This document shows positions 58,819-64,000 of a DNA stretch of 64,000 nt, piece by piece. The DNA lies in NCBI RefSeq assembly GCF_014202315.1, contig NZ_JACHGN010000015.1, forward strand, positions 264,176 through 328,175, written 5' to 3'. The DNA is from Thermocatellispora tengchongensis (GTDB taxonomy: Bacteria > Actinomycetota > Actinomycetes > Streptosporangiales > Streptosporangiaceae). How positions within the stretch are numbered: position 1 is the first letter of the stretch; the number at the start of each line of letters is the position of its first letter. The notes below the pieces were generated by a model. It made no database searches and was not told where the DNA came from. It saw only the letters and a list, made by a program, of their open reading frames with translations. Both the position numbers and the translations under genes were made by a program.

Positions 58819-59634
58819 TCATTCGAAGCGGGCGGTCACGGAGCCCAGCCCGGCGAACTCGGCCCGGAAGGCGTCGCCGGGGCGCGCGTCCACGGCCCTG
58901 GTGCAGGAGCCGGGGAGGATGAGGTGCCCGGCCTCGAGCTTCACGCCGAAGGAGGCCACCTTCCTGGCCAGCCACGCCACCGCGGTCGTCGGGTCGCCGA
59001 GGACGGCGCCGGTGTCGCCCCGGGCGATCTCCTCCTCGGCGCCGCCGGGGCCGGTGGCGTACAGCACGGCCTCGATGGCGGCCAGGTCGATGCCGGCCGC
59101 CGCCAGCTCGGCGGGGGTCTTCCGGGCCTCGCCCAGGATCACCCCTGCCGAAGAGGCGTTGTCGGCGATGGTGTCGGCCAGGCGGATGCGCCAGTCCGCG
59201 ATCCGGCTGTCGATCAGCTCCAGGCTCGGCACGATGTAGGCGGTGGCGGCGAGGACGTCCTCCTCGGTGCACCCCTCTCCGGGCAGACTCGCCCCGAGCA
59301 CGTACCCGATCTCCACCTCGACGCGCGGGTAGCAGTAGCGGTCCGCCTTGATCGGCGTGTCCTGGGCGAGCACCATCGTGTCGAGCAGGTGGCCGTAGTC
59401 GGGCTCGTCCACGCCCATCATCCGCTGCATCACCGGTGAGGAGAGCCCCACCTTGTGCCCGTGCACCCGGGCCCCGGCGGCGAGGCGGCGGCGGATGTTG
59501 ACGAGCTGGATCTCGTAGGCGTCCACCACGTCGATGTCCGGGTACGCCTCGGTCAGCGGCTCGATCGGCGCCCGGTCGCGCTCGGCGGCCCACAGCCGCT
59601 CGGCCGCGGACGCGCGCTGCGCCCCATCCAGCAT
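58819..59634 (-). CDS. hsaE: 2-hydroxypenta-2,4-dienoate-type hydratase
   Basis: 271-aa MhpD/HsaE family hydratase. [30 protein letters not shown] (metal ligands) and [12 protein letters not shown]. Hydrates 2-hydroxyhexa-2,4-dienoate, released by HsaD, to the substrate of HsaF. Overlaps or abuts hsaG. A steroid palindrome 80 bp upstream, in the 101-bp gap after kshB, suggests that hsaE-G-F-A has its own promoter. Confidence 0.94.
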   Translation of the reverse strand: MLDGAQRASAAERLWAAERDRAPIEPLTEAYPDIDVVDAYEIQLVNIRRRLAAGARVHGHKVGLSSPVMQRMMGVDEPDYGHLLDTMVLAQDTPIKADRYCYPRVEVEIGYVLGASLPGEGCTEEDVLAATAYIVPSLELIDSRIADWRIRLADTIADNASSAGVILGEARKTPAELAAAGIDLAAIEAVLYATGPGGAEEEIARGDTGAVLGDPTTAVAWLARKVASFGVKLEAGHLILPGSCTRAVDARPGDAFRAEFAGLGSVTARFE

Positions 59635-59713
59635 CCGGTTCCTCCCGGGTCGATGTCGGTCGATGCGAACGACGGCCAGGTTCTCCCACCTGGCCGGCGC
59701 GCGGTGGCGCGTC

Positions 59714-59728
59714 TCCCGCTCAGTGGGA
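59714..59728. promoter_or_regulatory. steroid-regulon palindrome 5
   Basis: TCCCGCTCAGTGGGA, a palindrome with one broken pair, 80 bp before hsaE. Confidence 0.75.
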
Positions 59729-59735
59729 GCCGGGG

Positions 59736-60770
59736 TCAGCCGTCGTAGGTGACCCGGACGCGCTCGGTGAGCGGGAGCGCCTGGCAGGACAGGATCAGGC
59801 CGTCGGCGAGGTCCTGCCGGTCGAGGACCGTGTTGCGCTCCAGGGTGACCTCGCCCTCAAGGAGGGTGCAGGCGCAGGCGCTGCACGAGCCCTCGCGGCA
59901 GGAGTACGGCGCCTCCATGCCGGCTTCCAGCAGCACGTCGAGCAGCTTGTTCGCCCGCGGCCAGGCGAGCGTGCGCTTCTCACCGTCCAGCTCGACCTCG
60001 ACCGTGCTCACCGGGCCGGAGTCGTCCAGCACGGTTCCGGGCCCGGCGAACGGGTCGGCGGCCAGCGACTCGAAGCGCTCGACGTGGACCCTGCGCTCGG
60101 GCACGCCCAGCCCGGCCAGGGCCCCGGTCGCCAGGTCCATGAACGGGCCGGGGCCGCACACGAACGCGTCACGGCCGGCGTACGGGCGGGACAGGGCGGC
60201 CAGTCCCGGAGCGGTGGGCAGCCCCTGCACGGACTCCAGCCAGTGCACGACGGTCAGCCGGTCGCCGTACTCGGCGGACAGGGCCACCAGCTCGTCACGG
60301 AAGATCACCGAGTCCTCGTCACGGTTGGCGTAGATCAGGGTGACGGCTGCGCTGCCGCCGCGCAGGCAGGACTTGAGTATCGACATCACCGGCGTGATGC
60401 CGCTGCCGGCGGCGAGCAGCAGCAGGTCGTCGTCGAGCGAGGCGGGGGTGAACGTCCCGGCCGGACGCAGCACCTCCAGCACGTCCCCTTCCGCGACGTT
60501 GTCGCAGATCCAGTTGGAGCCGTAGCCGTCGCGGGTGCGCTTGACCGTGACCTTGAGCTTCTCGTCGCACACCGGCGAGCTGCTCAGGGAGTAGCAGCGG
60601 GCCGCGCCCTCCGGGCGGGAGGTGGGGACCCGGATGGTGAGGAACTGACCGGGCCGGTAGGCGAAGCGGGCCGGATCGCCGCCGGCGGGTTCGAGCACGA
60701 GGGAGTGCGCGTCGCGGGTTTCCCGGACGACCTCGACGACGCGCACCTTCAACGGTCCGGGCCGGGTCAT
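59736..60770 (-). CDS. kshB: 3-ketosteroid 9alpha-hydroxylase, ferredoxin reductase component
   Basis: 344 aa in KshB order: flavin domain with RCYSLSSSP, NAD domain with AAGSGITPVMSI and FVCGPGPFMD, and C-terminal plant-type [2Fe-2S] ferredoxin with CREGSCSAC and the fourth Cys in ILSCQA. Passes electrons from NADH to KshA. ATG 60770 overlaps the TGA of hsaD (ATGA). Confidence 0.93.
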   Translation of the reverse strand: MTRPGPLKVRVVEVVRETRDAHSLVLEPAGGDPARFAYRPGQFLTIRVPTSRPEGAARCYSLSSSPVCDEKLKVTVKRTRDGYGSNWICDNVAEGDVLEVLRPAGTFTPASLDDDLLLLAAGSGITPVMSILKSCLRGGSAAVTLIYANRDEDSVIFRDELVALSAEYGDRLTVVHWLESVQGLPTAPGLAALSRPYAGRDAFVCGPGPFMDLATGALAGLGVPERRVHVERFESLAADPFAGPGTVLDDSGPVSTVEVELDGEKRTLAWPRANKLLDVLLEAGMEAPYSCREGSCSACACTLLEGEVTLERNTVLDRQDLADGLILSCQALPLTERVRVTYDG

Positions 60771-61657
60771 GCCGCGCCTTCGCCGGAGCCCGAGTCGTCC
60801 TTCCTGGTCAGGAAGGCCAGTACGACGCTCTCCCAGGCGGTCTTCTGCTCGATCATCACCCAGTGGCCGCAGTCGGGGAAGACGTGCAGTTCGACGTCGG
60901 GGATGGCCCGCATCGGCAGGATCGCCATGTCGACCGGGCTGACCCGGTCGTCGCGGCCCCACGTGATCAGGGTCTTGGCCTTCAGCCTGTGCAGCATGGC
61001 CCAGTACGGCGGCGTGTCCGCGGCCTGGGCGGCCTTCATGGCGGCGGTGAAGGCCGCCTTGCCGTACATGCGGCGGGCGCTCTCCAGGGTGGCGGGTTCG
61101 GTGGCCAGCGCCCACCGCTCCTCGATCAGCTCCTCGGTGACCAGCGCCGGGTCGTACACCATGGACTCCAGCCACCGGACCAGCCGCTCCCGGGTGGGCT
61201 CGTCGGTGAACTCCATCAGGAGCCTGATCCCCTCGCCGGGGGCCGGGCTGAACAGGTTGCGGCCCAGGCCGCCGATGGTGACCAGCCGGCGTACGCGGCC
61301 GGGGTGGGCGATGGCCACCTGGGCCGCCACGATGCCGCCCATGGAGTTGCCGATCACGTCGACCTCCCGCAGGCCGAGGCCGTCGAGGAAGCGGATCACC
61401 GCGGCGTTCGCCGCGAGCATGGGATGCTCGCCCGTCGGGTCGCTCACTCCGAACCCGGGGAACTCCAGGACCAGGCAGCGGAAGTGCTCGGCGAGGACCG
61501 GGAGGTTGCCGCGGTAGTTCCGCCAGCCGGTGACCCCGGGCCCCGAGCCGTGCAGCAGGAGCAGCGGCGGCCCCTCGCCGGCCTCGTGGTAGCGCAGCAC
61601 ACCCTGGTCGGTCGCGAGTTCCCGCGCCGTCGAGTCATAGGTCAGCTCGGTGGGCAT
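60767..61657 (-). CDS. hsaD: 4,9-DSHA (meta-cleavage product) hydrolase
   Basis: 296-aa alpha/beta-hydrolase of the MCP hydrolase family. Oxyanion LLLHGSGPGVTGW, nucleophile Ser105 in GNSMGG, acid Asp236 in WGRDDRVSP, and His265 in DCGHWVMIE. Hydrolyses the HsaC product 4,9-DSHA into DOHNAA and HHD. First gene of the minus-strand hsa operon, divergent from hsaB with two palindromes between. Confidence 0.95.
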   Translation of the reverse strand: MPTELTYDSTARELATDQGVLRYHEAGEGPPLLLLHGSGPGVTGWRNYRGNLPVLAEHFRCLVLEFPGFGVSDPTGEHPMLAANAAVIRFLDGLGLREVDVIGNSMGGIVAAQVAIAHPGRVRRLVTIGGLGRNLFSPAPGEGIRLLMEFTDEPTRERLVRWLESMVYDPALVTEELIEERWALATEPATLESARRMYGKAAFTAAMKAAQAADTPPYWAMLHRLKAKTLITWGRDDRVSPVDMAILPMRAIPDVELHVFPDCGHWVMIEQKTAWESVVLAFLTRKDDSGSGEGAA

Positions 61658-61729
61658 TCATCCGTCCCGTTCATCGCAGTGTCGGCTCCGGGGGAAGGTA
61701 GCCCGCGCACCGGACGGGCAGGGCGATCC

Positions 61730-61744
61730 TCCCGATGAGCGAGA
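61730..61744. promoter_or_regulatory. steroid-regulon palindrome 6
   Basis: TCCCGATGAGCGAGA, two mismatches, 73 bp upstream of hsaD. Confidence 0.6.
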
Positions 61745-61799
61745 CCGGGTCCTGCCCCGCCGGGTGGCGGCCGGACCGCCCGGCCGCGTACCGCTCCCC

Positions 61800-61814
61800 T
61801 TCCGCTGAGCGGGA
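61800..61814. promoter_or_regulatory. steroid-regulon palindrome 7
   Basis: TTCCGCTGAGCGGGA, one mismatch, 92 bp upstream of hsaB. Confidence 0.75.
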
Positions 61815-61906
61815 CCGCCCCTCCCGGGCACCGGCCGGATGTCCGTAGCGTCATAGCCCGAGGCCGCCGCCGGGGCGGCGTCGCGACGGGTATCCGAGGT
61901 GAGCAC

Positions 61907-62476
61907 ATGACAGCCGAGACCGCCGAGACCGCGCTCCCGCCTGGCCCCGCCGAGCTGCGGCGGGCCATGGGGTTGTTCGCGAGCGGCGTGACCGTCATCA
62001 CCGGCCTCGACGACGGCGAGCCGGTCGGCTTCGCCTGCCAGGCGTTCGCGTCGGTGTCCCTGGAGCCGCCGCTGATCCTGTTCTGCGCCGACCACGGCGG
62101 GCGTACCTGGCCCCGGATCAGGAGGTCCGGGCGGTTCTGTGTGAACGTGCTGGCCGAGGACCAGACGGACCTGTGCGGCCGGTTCGGCTCCAGGACGGGC
62201 AGAAAGTTCGACGGCCTGGACTGGGAGCCTTCCCGGTGGGGGGCGCCGATGCTGCCCGGAGTGCTGCTGCGGGTGCACGCCGAGGTGGGTGACGTACACG
62301 TGGCCGGGGACCACGACGTGGTGATCGGCCGGGTGCTGGAGGTCGAGCCGGGGACCGAGCGGCGTCCCATGGTGTTCTTCCGCGGCGGGTTCGGCATCGA
62401 CGGCTGCCGGGAGGTGGACGCGCCTCAGGCCGTGCCGGACCCCGGCCTGTGGGCCTGGGCGGACCACTGGGGGTAG
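61907..62476 (+). CDS. hsaB: flavin reductase component of the HsaA monooxygenase
   Basis: 189-aa HpaC-type NAD(P)H:flavin reductase: LRRAMGLFASGVTVITGLDD, CQAFASVSLEPPLIL, FCVNVLAEDQ and VFFRGGFG. Single domain, unlike the fusion at 29815-30945. Supplies reduced flavin to HsaA and probably to the HsaA-like enzyme at 44492. ATG 61907 after GAGGTGAG. Divergent from hsaD and convergent with iclR. Confidence 0.92.
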   Translation: MTAETAETALPPGPAELRRAMGLFASGVTVITGLDDGEPVGFACQAFASVSLEPPLILFCADHGGRTWPRIRRSGRFCVNVLAEDQTDLCGRFGSRTGRKFDGLDWEPSRWGAPMLPGVLLRVHAEVGDVHVAGDHDVVIGRVLEVEPGTERRPMVFFRGGFGIDGCREVDAPQAVPDPGLWAWADHWG

Positions 62477-62488
62477 CGCCGCGGCGGG

Positions 62489-63376
62489 TCACAGCCAGTC
62501 GTCGTCCTGGCCCAGGGCGAGCCACCGGTTCATGGTCTCCGGCGACCACGTGCCGCCGGGCACCCGGGCGGCGTGCCGGGACCGGCCGCGGGGGTTGTCC
62601 AGGCCGGGGAAGAGGGCGAGTGACGCCTGCCGCGCCGCGTCCACCACGAGCGGCGCGACCTTCTCCAGCGGCGTACGGGCGTCGCCGACGAGGGAGATGC
62701 CGGCCACCGGGCCCTCGTGGCCCCGGATCGCCGCGGCGACGCAGGAGATGCCGGGAAAACTCTCTCCCCGCTCGAAGGCGAGCCCTTGCCTGCGCCGGAT
62801 GCGGTTGAGTTCCTGGTGCAGGGTCGCGATGTCGCCGATCGTCCGGCTGGTGAGCCGGACGATCTTGCCGTCGACCAGTTCCTCGACGCGTTCCGGCTCC
62901 AGCCAGGCGAGGATCGCCTTGCCGACGGCGGTGGCGTGCGCGGGCGCCCGGCCGCCGACTCGGGAGGGCACCGACAGGGCGAACCTCCCGCCGACCTTGT
63001 CGAGGTAGAAGACCTCCGGGCCGTCCAGGACCGCCAGGTGGACGACCAGCCCGGTCCTCATCTGCAGGTTGTGCAGCAGCGGGGCGGCGGCGGCGCGGAT
63101 CTCGCCATGGCTTCCGTCGCCGCGCCCGAGCGCCCGCCTGCCGAGGCTGTAGCCGAGGGAGGAGTGCTCCAGCCAGTTCAGCCGGACGAGCTGGTCCAGG
63201 ATGCGGTGGGCGGTGGAGCGCGGCAGGTGGGTGCAGCGGGCCACGTCCTCCAGCGTGAGATGGGTGAAGCGGCCGTCGAACGCGTCGATGATCAAAGTCA
63301 TCCGCTCGACCATCGAGGGCGGGAGCTCTCGCCGCGCGGGCGCGGCCTGGCCGGGCTCAGCAGAGAGAGCGCTCAT
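62489..63376 (-). CDS. IclR-family transcriptional regulator
   Basis: 295 aa. N-terminal winged helix at about 28-80 (LTLEDVARCTHLPRSTAHRI recognition region), then the IclR effector domain (VFYLDKVGGRFALSVPSRVG; HATAVGKAILAWLEPERVEE). The last 35 residues (from NPRGRSRHAARV to DDDWL) are an uncommon extension. ATG 63376 lies five bases after GGGGAG. IclR proteins usually bind short palindromes and respond to aromatic or small acids. With its position next to hsaB it is a good candidate for the TCCCGCT palindrome. Confidence 0.9.
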   Translation of the reverse strand: MSALSAEPGQAAPARRELPPSMVERMTLIIDAFDGRFTHLTLEDVARCTHLPRSTAHRILDQLVRLNWLEHSSLGYSLGRRALGRGDGSHGEIRAAAAPLLHNLQMRTGLVVHLAVLDGPEVFYLDKVGGRFALSVPSRVGGRAPAHATAVGKAILAWLEPERVEELVDGKIVRLTSRTIGDIATLHQELNRIRRRQGLAFERGESFPGISCVAAAIRGHEGPVAGISLVGDARTPLEKVAPLVVDAARQASLALFPGLDNPRGRSRHAARVPGGTWSPETMNRWLALGQDDDWL

Positions 63377-63893
63377 CACATCTCCCCAAAACTGAAATGA
63401 ATTCTTGTTGCGAATCTAGCAACGGGATGGGCCACTGGGAAGGGACGAACCTCGCTAACCTGGGACGATTTACACAGAGCATGCGAAGGCCGGGGGAGGA
63501 CGGATCGCCGCGCGCGGCCGCCGGGCCGGATCGGCGCCCTGACACCCGTCGCCGTTCGCGCGGCCGATGCCGAGGAGTGTGGGAAGGATCCATGCTCGCA
63601 CTCCCGGCAGCCAACGCCCGCCACATCCCAGACAGGCGGCAACTGAATCCGATTCACGGCATGTGTAACATGGCGCCGAGAAGTGCGTCAACGGACACGA
63701 TGCCGTCACATTGCCGCAACAGCCGAGACGGCCGGCACCTCTGCCCCTTGACCGCCTACGAGCAGCGTGTTTGGCTGAGCAGGAGTCCGACGCACCGCTC
63801 CGGCCGCACCCGGCCGGCCCGGCCGCCCGCCATCCGTGGCACAGTGAACCACGTTCAGATGGACAGGCCATCGGATCGGACAAAGGAGGACCC
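63377..63893. other. 517-bp intergenic region upstream of iclR and the next plus-strand gene
   Basis: No convincing gene on either strand. An inverted repeat GTTGC-N7-GCAAC lies at 63407-63423, about 30 bp upstream of iclR, and could be its own operator. No copy of the steroid palindrome was found here. Confidence 0.5.
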
Positions 63894-64000
63894 GTGCTCT
63901 GGGTTGCGATCATCGGGCTGGTGATGACCGTCGCGGCCGTGGCCGTGGCGGCACGTCGCGTGGTGTGGCTCTACAAACTGGCCACCGTCGGCCAGCCCGC
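63894..64000 (+). CDS. membrane protein, 5' end only (possibly Fe-S oxidoreductase)
   Basis: GTG 63894 directly after AAAGGAGGA. The 35 visible residues are LWVAIIGLVMTVAAVAVAAR followed by RVVWLYKLATVGQPA: one membrane helix, then a positive loop. This looks like the N-terminus of the membrane-anchored heterodisulfide-reductase-like (Fe-S)-binding proteins of actinobacteria, which start with such a helix and a similar G-Q-P-A loop, but the fragment is too short to be sure. Confidence 0.6.
   Translation, partial: MLWVAIIGLVMTVAAVAVAARRVVWLYKLATVGQP

Noticed and set aside
57893..59689. Possible HsaE-HsaG fusion in one frame
   Set aside because: The N-terminal part is an out-of-frame reading of hsaE; hsaE is intact in its own frame and hsaG has its own ribosome site.
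63397..63924. 175-codon plus-strand ORF in the right intergenic region
   Set aside because: Arg/Pro/Ser/Thr-rich, no ribosome site, runs through the strong ribosome site of the next gene.
1..64000. CRISPR arrays, tRNA genes, insertion sequences, prophage or att sites
   Set aside because: Looked for regular spacing repeats, CCA-ended cloverleaf patterns and transposase motifs while reading; none seen. The scars at 43-48 kb carry no recognisable transposase.

Overview
The window is very GC-rich with strong G/C bias at third codon positions, many GTG starts and a high density of acyl-CoA, F420/flavin and steroid genes. This points to a filamentous actinomycete (Streptosporangiaceae, Actinomadura or Nonomuraea type). 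No rRNA, tRNA, CRISPR array or insertion sequence was seen. Two catabolic blocks lie side by side, each with its own recurring operator sequence.

Block 1 (about 1-43 kb) is an uncharacterised catabolic regulon. From left to right it holds: a ten-gene minus-strand operon (crotonase, amidohydrolase, cyclase, acyl-CoA dehydrogenase, luciferase-like monooxygenase, acetoacetate-decarboxylase-like protein, crotonase, an acyl-CoA dehydrogenase pair, NDP-forming acyl-CoA ligase); a dipeptide/oligopeptide-type ABC importer (two permeases, two ATPases); a GntR/FCD regulator; a lipoprotein binding protein with SDR and MaoC; a nitroreductase / double CaiB CoA-transferase / crotonase operon divergent from a double-domain MarR regulator; a P450 and an SDR; an operon of cyclase, SDR, flavin reductase fused to an IclR effector domain, crotonase and aldehyde dehydrogenase; a second lipoprotein binding protein with thioesterase; a SnoaL-like protein; a second, nearly identical GntR; and an operon of alpha-methylacyl-CoA racemase, small protein, acyl-CoA ligase, aldehyde dehydrogenase, SDR and nitronate-monooxygenase-like protein. 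An AT-rich element with core TTTGATCA sits in front of almost every one of these units, so the two GntR paralogues probably control them together. The substrate is unknown. The enzymes suit uptake and CoA-dependent breakdown of a branched or alicyclic carboxylic compound.

Block 2 (about 43.5-64 kb) is a steroid A/B-ring degradation cluster: two flavin dehydrogenases (a delta4-(5alpha)-type and a delta1-type KstD), 9alpha-hydroxylase KshA/KshB, HsaA/HsaB monooxygenase, HsaC-like extradiol dioxygenase, HsaD hydrolase, and HsaE/HsaG/HsaF which finish the C5 fragment. It also holds an MFS transporter, a TetR, an IclR and a small Cys-rich protein behind kshA. Seven copies of a 15-bp palindrome (consensus TCCCGCTGAGCGGGA) lie 73-101 bp upstream of the steroid transcription units. 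This does not resemble the known KstR box.

The junction between the blocks (43.1-48.3 kb) carries debris: a 3'-truncated SDR, and a GH78 alpha-L-rhamnosidase broken by frameshifts and truncated. The hsaC/hsaA-like pair sits inside this scarred region. The right edge enters a membrane protein read on the plus strand.
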